Positions 27,061 through 36,331 of a stretch of 64,000 nucleotides of DNA are shown piece after piece. Under the pieces are notes generated by a model. The model was not told where the DNA came from and did not search any database. It was given only the letters and a program-made list of their open reading frames with translations. The first letter of the stretch is position 1; the number at the start of each line of letters is the position of its first letter. Position numbers and translations under genes: made by a program. Source of the DNA: Sulfurimonas sp. RIFOXYD12_FULL_33_39. GTDB taxonomy: Bacteria > Campylobacterota > Campylobacteria > Campylobacterales > Sulfurimonadaceae. The stretch covers positions 79,831 through 143,830 of the forward strand of contig MICF01000011.1 of NCBI GenBank assembly GCA_001829785.1, in the 5' to 3' direction.

Positions 27061-28353
27061 TTATTTTTTAAGTCTTACTCTAACAGATTGTTCATGTGCA
27101 CTTAACCCCTCGGTACTAGCTATTAATGCACACTCTTCTCCTATCTTATTTATAGCTTTAGCACTAAATGAAATAATAGATGTTTTTTTCATAAAATTTT
27201 CAACTCCAAGCGGAGAGTAAAATTTAGCTGTTCCACCGGTAGGAAGAGTATGGTTTGGACCTGCTACATAATCACCTATTGCTTCAGGAGTATTATGTCC
27301 TAAAAATATCGCTCCTGCATGCTTTATGCTAGAAAGTAACTCAAAAGGATTGTTTGTTGCAACTTCAAGATGCTCAGGCGCTATCTCATTCATAAGCTCT
27401 ACTGCTTCATTCATATCAGATGTTACTATAATTGCTCCGCGTTCATCAATAGATTTTCTTGCAATCTCTTGACGTGGAAGTTTAAGTAGCCACTTCTCAA
27501 GTTCAACTTTTACCTCATCGGCAAGTTTTTGCGATGGAGTTATTAAAATAGAACTTGCCATCTCATCATGTTCAGCTTGAGACAACATGTCAATTGCCAT
27601 ATGAGAAGCATTAGCACTATCATCTGCAAGTATTCCGATTTCACTAGGACCTGCTATCATATCAATATTTACATCGCCAAAAACCATCTTTTTTGCAGTC
27701 GCAACAAATATATTTCCAGGACCCGTAATTACATCCACTTTAGGGATAGTCTGTGTTCCATAAGCCATTGCCGCAATAGCACTAGCTCCACCGACTTTAT
27801 AAACCTGATTTACACCGCAAAGATGACATGCAGCAAGCAAAAGTTCATTAGGCTCATTATCGGGAGTAGGAGTACAAACTACTATATTTTCAACTCCTGC
27901 AACCTGAGCGGGAATAACGTTCATTAATAGTGAAGACGGATAAGCCGCTTTCCCACCGGGTATATAAAGCCCTGCACTATCAACCGGTGTTACTTTTTGA
28001 CCTAGTATTGTCCCATTTTCTTCAGTATCAAACCAAGATTTAGGCTTCTGTTTTTGGTGATATATTTTAATTCTATCGTAAGATAAGTGAAGCGCTTTTT
28101 TTAACTCATCATCAATATTATTATATGCTCTTTGCATAGACTCCGCAGATATCATTAAATCTTCGTCATTTTTTGGAGTCCATTTGTCAAATTTCGCAAT
28201 ATGTCGTTTTAGTGCTTCATTTTTATCACGTCTTATTTCATCTATAATATTTCCAACTATCGAACTAACTTGAGCTATATCCATCTTGCCTCTTTGCAAG
28301 ATCTCATTAAATTTGACTTTAAAATCAGTACTTTTTGAACTTATAAAAATCAT
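27061..28353 (-). CDS. hisD: Histidinol dehydrogenase
   Basis: Last two steps of histidine synthesis: NAD-dependent oxidation of histidinol to histidine, zinc enzyme in the cytoplasm. 430 aa. Seen: VDSAGLYIPGGKAAYPSSLL, ITGPGNIFVATAKK, AGPSEIGILAD, DMLSQAEHDE, IAPEHLE and NHTLPTGGTAKFYSPLGVENF. It is the last gene of a minus-strand series that begins with the hemerythrin gene, 3 bases after a thioredoxin-like gene. The only other histidine gene in the window, hisC, is 21 kb away, so the pathway is dispersed. Confidence 0.97.
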   Translation of the reverse strand: MIFISSKSTDFKVKFNEILQRGKMDIAQVSSIVGNIIDEIRRDKNEALKRHIAKFDKWTPKNDEDLMISAESMQRAYNNIDDELKKALHLSYDRIKIYHQKQKPKSWFDTEENGTILGQKVTPVDSAGLYIPGGKAAYPSSLLMNVIPAQVAGVENIVVCTPTPDNEPNELLLAACHLCGVNQVYKVGGASAIAAMAYGTQTIPKVDVITGPGNIFVATAKKMVFGDVNIDMIAGPSEIGILADDSANASHMAIDMLSQAEHDEMASSILITPSQKLADEVKVELEKWLLKLPRQEIARKSIDERGAIIVTSDMNEAVELMNEIAPEHLEVATNNPFELLSSIKHAGAIFLGHNTPEAIGDYVAGPNHTLPTGGTAKFYSPLGVENFMKKTSIISFSAKAINKIGEECALIASTEGLSAHEQSVRVRLKK

Positions 28354-28356
28354 TGT

Positions 28357-28773
28357 CTATTTTTTTCCTTTATTAAACTCTTCTTTTACTATAACCAATG
28401 CTTTTAAGAAATTTTCGGCATCCACTGCACCCATAAGAGGCTGATACATAGGAAGACCGTTTGGTTTTAAAAACCATATTGCAGGAGTCCCAGGCTGCCA
28501 CAGTTCTTGAGGCATATAGTCATTTTCATCACTGTAAGATATTATAGATATAAAGTTTTTATTCAACTCTTCAATAACTTTTTTATCTTTAAAAGTTGTC
28601 TCATCTAAGATTACACAATATTTACATGAGTGTCTTGAAGAGACAAATAAAACAGGTTTTATAACTTTTTGTGCATCATTTATTCCACTATTGTAATCTT
28701 TAGCCCATTTTACCTCAGAAGCAAATATGGCAACTGTTGCACTTATTATGAAATATATAAAAATTTTACGCAT
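28357..28773 (-). CDS. Periplasmic thioredoxin-like protein
   Basis: 138 aa with a signal peptide (MRKIFIYFIISATVAIFA-S). The thioredoxin fold carries SCKYC at about residues 49-53 in place of WCGPC, followed by TFKDKKVIEELNKNFISI and a cis-Pro (PGTPAIWFL). This resembles the SoxW/thioredoxin_7 group rather than DsbA. It overlaps aroK by 8 bases and is 3 bases before hisD. Probably a periplasmic reductant or thiol carrier; the partner is unknown. Confidence 0.8.
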   Translation of the reverse strand: MRKIFIYFIISATVAIFASEVKWAKDYNSGINDAQKVIKPVLFVSSRHSCKYCVILDETTFKDKKVIEELNKNFISIISYSDENDYMPQELWQPGTPAIWFLKPNGLPMYQPLMGAVDAENFLKALVIVKEEFNKGKK

Positions 28774-29281
28774 ACTGTTTTACCTTTAAAAGAAGTTCTT
28801 TAGCGCATTGTGCTGCACTCTTATCTGTTACGTCTATAATAATATCGGCTAGAGCTTTATACTCCGGTAGCCTTTGGTCATACAACTCTTTTGCCTTTTT
28901 CAAATCATTTAAAAGAGGCCTTTTTTTAAGCTTTTTGGAAGCATTTGGATGATTTTTTATTCTTTTGATTATTTTCTCAAAAGGAGAATCTAAAAAAACT
29001 ATAACCCCTATCTCTTTTAAATTTTTCTGTTTGTGAAACCCGCCACCTGTTGATATAAGAGTATTTTTAAGACTCTCTTCAAGCCATAATGATACTTTTC
29101 TCTCTAACTCTCTAAAATACCCCTCTCCCTCATCCGCAAATATCTTCTTAATAGTTCTGTTTTCCATACTCTCTATCAGGTCATCCGTATCGACTGCTAA
29201 ATAATCAGAGCTCTTTATAACTTCACGAGCAACACTGCCCTTTCCAACTCCCATAAACCCAATCAAAATGATATTTTTCAC
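28766..29281 (-). CDS. aroK: Shikimate kinase
   Basis: Phosphorylates shikimate with ATP in aromatic amino acid synthesis. The P-loop is GFMGVGKGSVAREV, an unusual GKG instead of GKS/T. Shikimate-binding DTDDLIE, the lid motif RPLL and STGGG (as ISTGGGF) are present. 171 aa, full length. Two bases after the 12-TM gene and overlapping the thioredoxin-like gene, so coupled. Confidence 0.93.
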   Translation of the reverse strand: MKNIILIGFMGVGKGSVAREVIKSSDYLAVDTDDLIESMENRTIKKIFADEGEGYFRELERKVSLWLEESLKNTLISTGGGFHKQKNLKEIGVIVFLDSPFEKIIKRIKNHPNASKKLKKRPLLNDLKKAKELYDQRLPEYKALADIIIDVTDKSAAQCAKELLLKVKQYA

Positions 29282-29283
29282 TT

Positions 29284-30582
29284 TTAGTTTTCTACTTTCA
29301 TCGTAAACATACTCATATCAAAATCCGGCTTTGTTTTAATAATCTTCATGTAGATTAAAACAGGACCTATAACATTGTACTCTAATATTAGCATACTTGC
29401 CATAAATGTTAGCGCAAACAGTGGTAATAAAGCTGAGATAAAAAATGAGATTATAAAACCAATTAAAGAGATCAAAAAGAGTATATACTGGATTATCGCC
29501 AATTTTTTATTTATCATGTCATTCATGGTAGGAATACTCATATAGCCTTTTGCATTTAAATGAAACCAGACTAGAAACGGTACTATTTTATATAACATTC
29601 CAGACATAATTGAGAAGATAAATCCGCCCCCTATTAAAATTGCAACGATTACGATATATCTTTCATCAAAAAAATCATTTATACTCCATGCGAATGTACC
29701 AAGAGTCATAAAAACTGCCGCACTTCTCCAGTACCAGACAGTTACATCACTAACTTTTCTACGACGGGCATTTAGTTTTAAATATACCGTTGTTGAAAAC
29801 GCCCAAAAGAAAAGTGCTATCCATATTTTTGCCGCCGTAGCATACGACTCCATAAAAATATTTAAGACAAGCCATAATAAAAGTCCGCTGACAATTAACC
29901 ATACTACTCTTTTTTTACAAAATTGTTTAAATCTAGGCGCAACATAAAACATAGGCAATACATGAAAAGCAACACCGATAATCAAAATACCGGCAAAGCC
30001 AAAAATAGCCCAAACACTGTGAATATTTGCAAATAAAAGATGTGAAGCCGAAAATTTGCCGATTCCGTAAGAGGCTAAAAGATGCATTCCTATCAGTGTA
30101 ATTAAAAAAGCAAAAACAAGAGCCGTTATCATAGCTCTTATACTCGCAGTAACATTTACAACATTTTTAAATGCAAGCAGCATTGGAATGATAAGCGCTA
30201 AAAAGCCGACACCTAAAAAGAGTGCTGCCGCTAAAATAAGTTTTGAAATATTTAGCCATAATCCAAAAATCATAAAGAGAGTTCCAAATAACATAAATAT
30301 ATATGATATTTTTGAAACCAAACCGACTCTTGAAACTCTAACTCCTGCTAAAACCGGCAGCATTTGAACCAAAGCACCAAACATCACAAAACTTAAAAAA
30401 CCGATTGTTATAGCATGTGTAATAACTATCGACTCGGTAGAAAATCTGCTCGATAGAACTGAGGCATCACTAAATAATATTAATACTCCTGCAAGAACTG
30501 CAAAAAGTGGCGCCGTTAGAAAAAATCTAACCGGTGCCGATATGGGCGGTGCCTGATCAACCGATAACCCGTCAAAATCCAT
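29284..30582 (-). CDS. 12-TM membrane protein, heme-copper oxidase subunit I/NnrS-like
   Basis: 432 aa, about 12 hydrophobic helices. Helix 2 reads ITHAITIGFLSFVMFGALVQ (His56) and mid-protein has FANIHSVWAIFGFAGILIIG, then GVAFHVLPMF, and late LVWFHLN. The placement of single His residues in alternate helices recalls heme-copper oxidase subunit I and NnrS-type proteins, but the full set of metal ligands is not evident. Function unknown. It lies 15 bases after a hemerythrin gene and 2 bases before aroK, in one apparent transcript. The hemerythrin link suggests oxygen or nitric oxide sensing or handling, by inference. Confidence 0.72.
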   Translation of the reverse strand: MDFDGLSVDQAPPISAPVRFFLTAPLFAVLAGVLILFSDASVLSSRFSTESIVITHAITIGFLSFVMFGALVQMLPVLAGVRVSRVGLVSKISYIFMLFGTLFMIFGLWLNISKLILAAALFLGVGFLALIIPMLLAFKNVVNVTASIRAMITALVFAFLITLIGMHLLASYGIGKFSASHLLFANIHSVWAIFGFAGILIIGVAFHVLPMFYVAPRFKQFCKKRVVWLIVSGLLLWLVLNIFMESYATAAKIWIALFFWAFSTTVYLKLNARRRKVSDVTVWYWRSAAVFMTLGTFAWSINDFFDERYIVIVAILIGGGFIFSIMSGMLYKIVPFLVWFHLNAKGYMSIPTMNDMINKKLAIIQYILFLISLIGFIISFFISALLPLFALTFMASMLILEYNVIGPVLIYMKIIKTKPDFDMSMFTMKVEN

Positions 30583-30597
30583 ATCAGTTTCCTTTAA

Positions 30598-31038
30598 TTA
30601 CTCAACAATCATTGACTGCATCATTTCAACAATACGATCAGACTCTGCACTTAAATGCTGTTGAGCCATCGTGTAGAGCATTTGTTCCTCTTTCATATTA
30701 TGTTGTTGCATTAAAATCATCAGCGTTTCACTTTTACCGAAAAATTTATCTTTATCTTTAGCTTCTATTGCCGCACCCATCTCTGCTATTAGATTTCTCA
30801 TCTGTGCATGTTCATGTCTCATCATAGCAGTCGGACCTTGTGTCATTCCCGTTTTTTGTTCAAATTCCAAAAACATAACACGCTCTTCCATTTGGAAGTG
30901 TCTCTCAGTATCTTTTGCAAACTCTTCATAAGCTTCCTTTGCACTCTCTATTGAATTAGCTACCGCATCTTCCATATTGGCGAATAACTCATCGCAATGA
31001 CCATGATTGGCTGTTAAATACTCTTTTATCGTACTCAT
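30598..31038 (-). CDS. Hemerythrin-like non-heme diiron protein
   Basis: 146 aa soluble four-helix bundle. Candidate diiron ligands are His14, His47 with Glu51, His77 and His113 with Glu117, in the contexts NHGHCDEL, RHFQMEE, RHEHAQM and QQHNMKEEQM, in the order expected for the hemerythrin domain. Such proteins bind oxygen, nitric oxide or iron. First gene of the series ending in hisD. Start at ATG 31038 with AAGGTATAAA ahead. Confidence 0.9.
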   Translation of the reverse strand: MSTIKEYLTANHGHCDELFANMEDAVANSIESAKEAYEEFAKDTERHFQMEERVMFLEFEQKTGMTQGPTAMMRHEHAQMRNLIAEMGAAIEAKDKDKFFGKSETLMILMQQHNMKEEQMLYTMAQQHLSAESDRIVEMMQSMIVE

Positions 31039-31070
31039 TATTTATACCTTGTTTTATTTATAATTTGCGT

Positions 31071-31076
31071 ATTATA
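31071..31076 (-). promoter_or_regulatory. Putative -10 box for the hemerythrin operon
   Basis: Minus strand TATAAT, 33 bases before the ATG at 31038. Confidence 0.5.
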
Positions 31077-31146
31077 TTAAAAATAATTTAAATACAAATT
31101 ACCATATATCAATAATTTAGAAATTATAATTATTGACTACTCACAT

Positions 31147-31175
31147 TGTTATTTAAACAGCTTTTTACTATAATA
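31147..31175 (+). promoter_or_regulatory. Putative promoter of the ctpA-pur operon
   Basis: TTGTTA (31147-31152), a 17-base spacer and TATAAT (31170-31175), 28 bases before the ctpA ATG. Confidence 0.55.
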
Positions 31176-31202
31176 GCCGTTTTAATTAAAATAGGAAAAA
31201 TA

Positions 31203-32516
31203 ATGAAAAACAAAAAGTTAATTACTCTTGGTTTTGCATCTATCGCAGTTGCAATAACTTTGTTGTTTTCGACAAATTTATTTGCTTCTGCAAAAGAAAA
31301 AGAGAACAAAGAGGCTTCAAGATTGGAAGCTTTGGCAAAGTTTACAAAAGTTATCAGTATTGTTGAGCAATATAACGTTGATAACGTAACAATAGAAGAG
31401 CTAATGGATAAAGCACTTGCCGGGATGATGAACAATTTAGACGCTCACTCAAACTATCTAACACAAAAAGATTATAAAAATTTAAAAGTTCAAACAAACG
31501 GGGAATTCGGCGGTCTTGGTATTACAGTCGGTGTTAGAGACGGGGCGCTTAGCGTTATCGCTCCGCTTGAAGGGACTCCGGCCGATAAAGCAGGTGTAAA
31601 AGCAGGTGATATAATTCTTAAAATCAATGAAAAATCCACTCTTAATATGACAATAGATGAAGCAGTTGCCATCATGAGAGGTAAAGTCGGTACGCCTATT
31701 GAGCTTACCATCGTAAGAGAGGGAGAGACGAAACCTCTTGAGATTAAAATAGTAAGAGGTAATATTACTATAGAATCAGTTTATACGAAATCAATCGGCA
31801 ATGATATTCAATATATAAGAGTTGCTAGTTTTGATAAAAAAGTTATAAACGACGTAACAAAAGCTATTAAAAAGAGAAAGGCTACGACAAAGGGCATAGT
31901 TCTTGATTTAAGAAATAATCCTGGAGGACTTCTTGATCAAGCAGTCGGGCTTGTTGATTTATTTGTTGATAAAGGCGATATAGTTTCACAAAAGGGCAGA
32001 AATAAAACCGATGATGAAATTTACACTGCAAAAACTGAAAATACTGTAACTCAAGTACCTTTAGTAGTTCTTGTAAACGGAGGAAGTGCAAGTGCAAGTG
32101 AAATTGTAAGCGGTTCGCTACAAGATCACAAACGTGCTATTATAGTAGGGCAAAATACGTTTGGAAAAGGGAGTGTTCAAGTTGTTCTTCCGATAACCGA
32201 AGAAGAAGCAATTAAATTGACCATAGCTAGATATTATCTCCCAAGCGGCAGAACTATTCAAGCAGTAGGTGTAAAACCTGATATTGAAGTATATCCGGGT
32301 GAAGTTAAAACGAATAAAAATGATTTTGCTATAAAAGAGGCTGATTTAAAGAAACATCTAAAAGAAGAATTAGAAAAAGTTGACGGTAAACAAGAAGAGG
32401 ATGAGGCTAAAAAAGACTCTAAATATATTATATCCGACGAGATGATGAATAAAGATATTCAGCTAAAAGAGGGTGTAGATATTATAAAAGCACTAATTAT
32501 TACAAAAGGATTATAA
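31203..32516 (+). CDS. ctpA: C-terminal processing serine peptidase, S41 family
   Basis: Tail-specific periplasmic protease. A signal peptide or anchor ([20 protein letters not shown]) leads a helical region, a PDZ domain with [20 protein letters not shown] and [17 protein letters not shown], then the catalytic module: [30 protein letters not shown] with the nucleophile Ser, and [11 protein letters not shown] with the catalytic Lys. I chose the ATG at 31203 over an in-frame start 57 bases upstream. 437 aa. First gene of the ctpA-purC-purS-purQ-plsC-crcB run, an order also found in C. jejuni. Confidence 0.95.
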   Translation: MKNKKLITLGFASIAVAITLLFSTNLFASAKEKENKEASRLEALAKFTKVISIVEQYNVDNVTIEELMDKALAGMMNNLDAHSNYLTQKDYKNLKVQTNGEFGGLGITVGVRDGALSVIAPLEGTPADKAGVKAGDIILKINEKSTLNMTIDEAVAIMRGKVGTPIELTIVREGETKPLEIKIVRGNITIESVYTKSIGNDIQYIRVASFDKKVINDVTKAIKKRKATTKGIVLDLRNNPGGLLDQAVGLVDLFVDKGDIVSQKGRNKTDDEIYTAKTENTVTQVPLVVLVNGGSASASEIVSGSLQDHKRAIIVGQNTFGKGSVQVVLPITEEEAIKLTIARYYLPSGRTIQAVGVKPDIEVYPGEVKTNKNDFAIKEADLKKHLKEELEKVDGKQEEDEAKKDSKYIISDEMMNKDIQLKEGVDIIKALIITKGL

Positions 32517-32521
32517 ATAAA

Positions 32522-33235
32522 ATGCAAAAGAGAGAACTGCTCTACGAGGGAAAAGCAAAAAAATTGTTTACAACTGATGATGAAAATCTTCTTATCTCAG
32601 AGTTTAAAGATGACTTGACTGCGTTTAACGGAGAGAAAAAATCAAGCGAAGCAGGTAAAGGTGCGCTTAACAACAAAATCTCAACTGAGCTTTTTAAGCT
32701 TTTAGAGGCAAATGGGATACAGACTCACTTTGTAAAAATGCTTGATGATAATCACATGTTACACACAAAGGTTGACGTAATACTGATTGAAGTAATAGTG
32801 CGAAATATTGCTACAGGGAGCCTAAGTCGTAATCTAGGCATAAAAGACGGAACTGTTCTTCCTTTTACGTTAGTAGAATTTGACTATAAAAACGATGCTT
32901 TGGGAGATCCGAAACTAAACGATCAGCATGCTTTGATTCTAGGCTTAGTCGATTTTCAAGATGAACTTGATAAGCTTCGCCGTATGGCAAGACAGGTAAA
33001 TGATATTCTGAAGCCTTACTTTGCAGATAAAGGTCTTAATCTTGTTGACTTTAAGCTTGAGTTTGGAAAAGACAAGAGCGGCAATATTATTCTTATAGAT
33101 GAGATTAGTCCTGATAATTGCCGTTTTTGGGATATGCAAAGCGGTGAAAAGATGGACAAAGATAGATTTCGTCAAGGTTTAGGCGGCTTAACGGTAGCTT
33201 ATGAACAAGTTTTAAATAGAATTTTAGGAAAATAA
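32522..33235 (+). CDS. purC: SAICAR synthetase
   Basis: Purine synthesis: ATP-dependent joining of CAIR and aspartate. Starts [20 protein letters not shown] and has the family motifs [27 protein letters not shown]-like [16 protein letters not shown] and [13 protein letters not shown]. 237 aa, full length. Five bases after ctpA and 3 bases before purS. Confidence 0.97.
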   Translation: MQKRELLYEGKAKKLFTTDDENLLISEFKDDLTAFNGEKKSSEAGKGALNNKISTELFKLLEANGIQTHFVKMLDDNHMLHTKVDVILIEVIVRNIATGSLSRNLGIKDGTVLPFTLVEFDYKNDALGDPKLNDQHALILGLVDFQDELDKLRRMARQVNDILKPYFADKGLNLVDFKLEFGKDKSGNIILIDEISPDNCRFWDMQSGEKMDKDRFRQGLGGLTVAYEQVLNRILGK

Positions 33236-33238
33236 TAA

Positions 33239-33481
33239 ATGAAAGCAATTGTAAATGTATCTTTAAAAGCAGGCGTACTAGACTCTCAAGGAAAAGCTGT
33301 TCATCATGCGCTAGAGTCAATACATTTTAATAACGTATCAGATGTTCGCGTAGGAAAACAGATAATTTTGAAGCTCGATGAGAGTGATGAAACAAAAGCT
33401 ATGAGCGACGTTACAAAAATGTGTGAAGAGCTTCTTGCAAACACGGTAATTGAAGATTACAATATTGAGCTGATAAAATGA
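33239..33481 (+). CDS. purS: FGAM synthase subunit PurS
   Basis: Small subunit that bridges PurL and PurQ in formylglycinamidine ribonucleotide synthase. 80 aa, with VNVSLKAGVLDSQGKAVHHA and VGKQIILKLDE typical of PurS. Overlaps purQ by four bases (ATGA). Its presence shows that this organism has the three-part PurLQS enzyme; purL is outside the window. Confidence 0.95.
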   Translation: MKAIVNVSLKAGVLDSQGKAVHHALESIHFNNVSDVRVGKQIILKLDESDETKAMSDVTKMCEELLANTVIEDYNIELIK

Positions 33482-34152
33482 AAGTAATAATTTTGCAATT
33501 TCCCGGAACTAACTGCGAATATGATACGAAACATGCTTTTGAATCTTTAGGAGCAGATACTGAGATTTTATGGCATAAATCAGAGACGGTTCCAAATGAT
33601 ACGGATCTTTTGGTTGTTGCAGGAGGTTTTAGCTACGGTGATTATTTAAGAAGCGGAGCTATTGCAAAATTTAGTCCCGTAATGCGAGCAGTTACAAAAT
33701 ATGCAAATAACGGCGGAAAAGTTTTAGGCATCTGTAACGGTTTTCAAGTACTAACCGAAGCGGGACTTTTACCCGGTGCTTTAAAGAGAAACGAAAGCCT
33801 GCACTTTTTATCGAAACATCACCATCTAAAAATTATTAACAACGATAATGTGTTTTTAGAAAAACTAGACAACAATGATGTTGTAAATGTTCCTATAGCT
33901 CATCATGACGGAAATTACTATATTGATGCAGACGGACTAAAAGAACTATATGAAAATAATCAGATTATTTTAAAATATTGCGATAAAGACGGAAATGAAA
34001 AAAATCCAAACGGAAGCGTAGATTCGATTGCCGGTATATGCAATAAAGAGAGAAATGTTTTTGGTCTTATGCCTCATCCAGAACGCGCTATGGAAAAGCT
34101 TCTTGGAAGCGATGACGGTATAAAAATGCTTCAAGGGTTTTTAGAAGCGTGA
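33478..34152 (+). CDS. purQ: FGAM synthase glutaminase subunit PurQ
   Basis: Class I glutamine amidotransferase that feeds ammonia to PurL. Catalytic Cys in LGICNGFQVL (about residue 86), with His and Glu in MPHPERAME near the C-terminus; VVAGGFSYGDYLRSGAI is diagnostic. 224 aa. Overlaps purS and the next gene by four bases each. Confidence 0.97.
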   Translation: MKVIILQFPGTNCEYDTKHAFESLGADTEILWHKSETVPNDTDLLVVAGGFSYGDYLRSGAIAKFSPVMRAVTKYANNGGKVLGICNGFQVLTEAGLLPGALKRNESLHFLSKHHHLKIINNDNVFLEKLDNNDVVNVPIAHHDGNYYIDADGLKELYENNQIILKYCDKDGNEKNPNGSVDSIAGICNKERNVFGLMPHPERAMEKLLGSDDGIKMLQGFLEA

Positions 34153-35297
34153 AACTATTTCTATTAGTATGGTTGTTTTTGTTTTCAATTTTATCTGCTA
34201 ACCCGGCAGATTTATTGCAAACGAACGACTCTGCCGATGTGCAAGAACAAAATCAAGAAAACAGTACAAATGAATCGGCATTACCTAGTGAGCTTCAAAA
34301 AGTAATCTATCTTAGTTACGAAAAAGTTCCGCAAAGAGTAATAAAGGGAGAGATTTTTTCCGTAACGATTAAAACTCTCTCTATTGTTAAAGATTTTGTA
34401 GATATAACATATGAACTCTCAAATGCAGAGGGCTTAAAAATTTTAACAGATTTTCCATCACGAGATGTTGATTCAAAATACTATTATGAAACCTTCTATT
34501 TTTTAGCAACTTCAAAGAATGCTTCTCTTCCGAATTTTAAAGCTACTCTGTTAGACTATAACAACGTACAATATAGAACGACTACACTTTTAGGTGAAAA
34601 ATTAAATGTTATCTCATTAAATCCTCAAAAAGATTTTTCAAACATAGTGGCAAACAGCTTTGAGATTTCAGAATATAAAACTACAAACTATGACAGCACT
34701 CATAATATTGTTATATTTGTTGCAAACGCTACAAACTGCTATATCTCTGCGCTTAAATTAAAAGGTGTTTATAAGCAGGGCATAGAGTCTGTTACCGAAT
34801 CATTTTCTGAATCTAAAATAACATATTATGCAATAATAGATAAAAACATAGAAAATCTATCCTTCTCCTATTTTAACTTAATTAAAAATAGATTTTTACC
34901 TATAAATATACCCATAATAGTTAACGATGATAGTGTTACAACACAAAGCGATTTAAAACCTAAAGATCAGTCTCGCGAAATATTAAAGATGGGCATAGCA
35001 GGAGGCATAGCGTTAATCTCATTTTTAATGATTTTATGGAGAAAGCGATACCTTTATCTGATTTTTATTATTACTCCCCTTGCTTATATTGCTTATGCGG
35101 GAATACCTTCAAAAGAGATATGCATAAAAGAGGGTACTAATATTCACTTGCTCCCTGTATCTAACGGAACAATATTTGAAACAACTACTAGCAGATACAG
35201 TTTACAAAAAGAGGATGAAGTACAAGGATGGGTAAAAATACAGCTCCAAAATAAAAAAATAGGTTGGGTAAAGAATGAAGATATTTGCTCAAATTAG
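34149..35297 (+). CDS. Exported membrane protein, BatD-like N-domain with C-terminal SH3-like domain
   Basis: 382 aa, conserved position between purQ and plsC also in C. jejuni. Signal peptide MKLFLLVWLFLFSILSA-N, a large periplasmic beta-rich region (about residues 45-270) resembling BatD/oxygen-tolerance domains, two membrane helices (about 278-296 and 302-320), and a C-terminal SH3-like domain with GWVKIQLQNKKIGWVKNEDI. The SH3-like end suggests peptidoglycan contact, by inference. No named function. Its 3' end overlaps plsC by 23 bases. Confidence 0.75.
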   Translation: MKLFLLVWLFLFSILSANPADLLQTNDSADVQEQNQENSTNESALPSELQKVIYLSYEKVPQRVIKGEIFSVTIKTLSIVKDFVDITYELSNAEGLKILTDFPSRDVDSKYYYETFYFLATSKNASLPNFKATLLDYNNVQYRTTTLLGEKLNVISLNPQKDFSNIVANSFEISEYKTTNYDSTHNIVIFVANATNCYISALKLKGVYKQGIESVTESFSESKITYYAIIDKNIENLSFSYFNLIKNRFLPINIPIIVNDDSVTTQSDLKPKDQSREILKMGIAGGIALISFLMILWRKRYLYLIFIITPLAYIAYAGIPSKEICIKEGTNIHLLPVSNGTIFETTTSRYSLQKEDEVQGWVKIQLQNKKIGWVKNEDICSN

Positions 35298-35973
35298 TTG
35301 GTTGTTTGCAACAATAGTAATTCTAGTATCTCTTACGCTTATGATTGTTACATTTCATATCTTGCCAAAACCATACAGCAGAAAACTATCCGCTTGGCTT
35401 ATTAGAGTTACTACGTTTTTTACGGTTGATATTGAAGGCAAGGAAGACCCGAAAGCGCAAATGTTTTTATTAAACCATCAAAGTGATTTAGATATAGCGA
35501 TTATAGAGACTATGTCCAAAAGAGATATTGCATGGGTAGCAAAAAAAGAGCTTTTTGAGATACCGTTTTTTGGCCTTGCCCTAAAACTGCCTCAAGATAT
35601 AGCAGTCGAGAGAGAGAGCAAAACATCACTTATAAAACTTCTAAAAGATGCAAAACATGTTCTTAAAAACAATAGAGTTATTGCTATGTTTCCAGAAGGC
35701 ACACGCTCTACCAAAGAGGAGATGCTCCCGTTTAAATCAGGTGCAAAAATTGTAGCAGATGCAAATAAGCTCTGTGTGCAGCCAATTGTTCTTATGCAGA
35801 CGTCAAAATATTATAATATTAAAAAATTTTACTATAAACCGGGGCGAATAAAAGCAATATACATGGAATCTTTTATAGCAGACAAAAACGATGAAAACTG
35901 GCTAAGCGATTTACGAATAAAAATGCAAAAGGTTTATGACAATGAGTTGGCAAACAATCCTAGCCATAGGTAG
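35275..35973 (+). CDS. plsC: 1-acyl-sn-glycerol-3-phosphate acyltransferase
   Basis: Makes phosphatidic acid by acylating lysophosphatidic acid at the inner membrane. Motif I is NHQSDLD (H-x4-D), motif III FPEGTRSTKEE. A hydrophobic N-terminal helix anchors it. 232 aa. Start overlaps the previous gene; its end overlaps crcB. Confidence 0.94.
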   Translation: MKIFAQISWLFATIVILVSLTLMIVTFHILPKPYSRKLSAWLIRVTTFFTVDIEGKEDPKAQMFLLNHQSDLDIAIIETMSKRDIAWVAKKELFEIPFFGLALKLPQDIAVERESKTSLIKLLKDAKHVLKNNRVIAMFPEGTRSTKEEMLPFKSGAKIVADANKLCVQPIVLMQTSKYYNIKKFYYKPGRIKAIYMESFIADKNDENWLSDLRIKMQKVYDNELANNPSHR

Positions 35974-36331
35974 CGGCGGTTTTTTGGGCGCTGTTCTTAG
36001 AGCCTATCTCAACGGTTTAATATCCAATAAAGTCCCTCATGATTTACCATTTGGAACATTAGGTGTTAATCTTATAGGAAGTTTTATCATGGGAATTTTA
36101 ATAGCTTACTTTATGTACACCGCTGTTTTTTCTCTACATGTAAAATCTTTTTTATCAACTGGAATTTTAGGAGCACTTACTACCTACTCCACATTTGCAA
36201 TTGAGAGTTTTTTTCTTATAGAAGGTGGGCATTTAGCTCTAGCTGCTGCGAATATATCTTTAAACGCCTTTGGTTCTATATTTATGGCAGGAAGTGGCTT
36301 TTACATAGTAAAGCAACTTCTTAAATCATAA
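35936..36331 (+). CDS. crcB: Fluoride channel FluC/CrcB
   Basis: Dual-topology dimeric fluoride exporter of the inner membrane. Four helices in 131 aa. Signature: GSGGFLGAVLRAYLNGL, GTLGVNLIGSFIMG and ALTTYSTFAIESF. A start at 35936 (MTMSWQ) overlaps plsC by 38 bases; 35942 is the alternative and may be the real one. A single copy here implies a homodimer. The 3' end overlaps the convergent ABC gene by 11 bases. Confidence 0.93.
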   Translation: MTMSWQTILAIGSGGFLGAVLRAYLNGLISNKVPHDLPFGTLGVNLIGSFIMGILIAYFMYTAVFSLHVKSFLSTGILGALTTYSTFAIESFFLIEGGHLALAAANISLNAFGSIFMAGSGFYIVKQLLKS

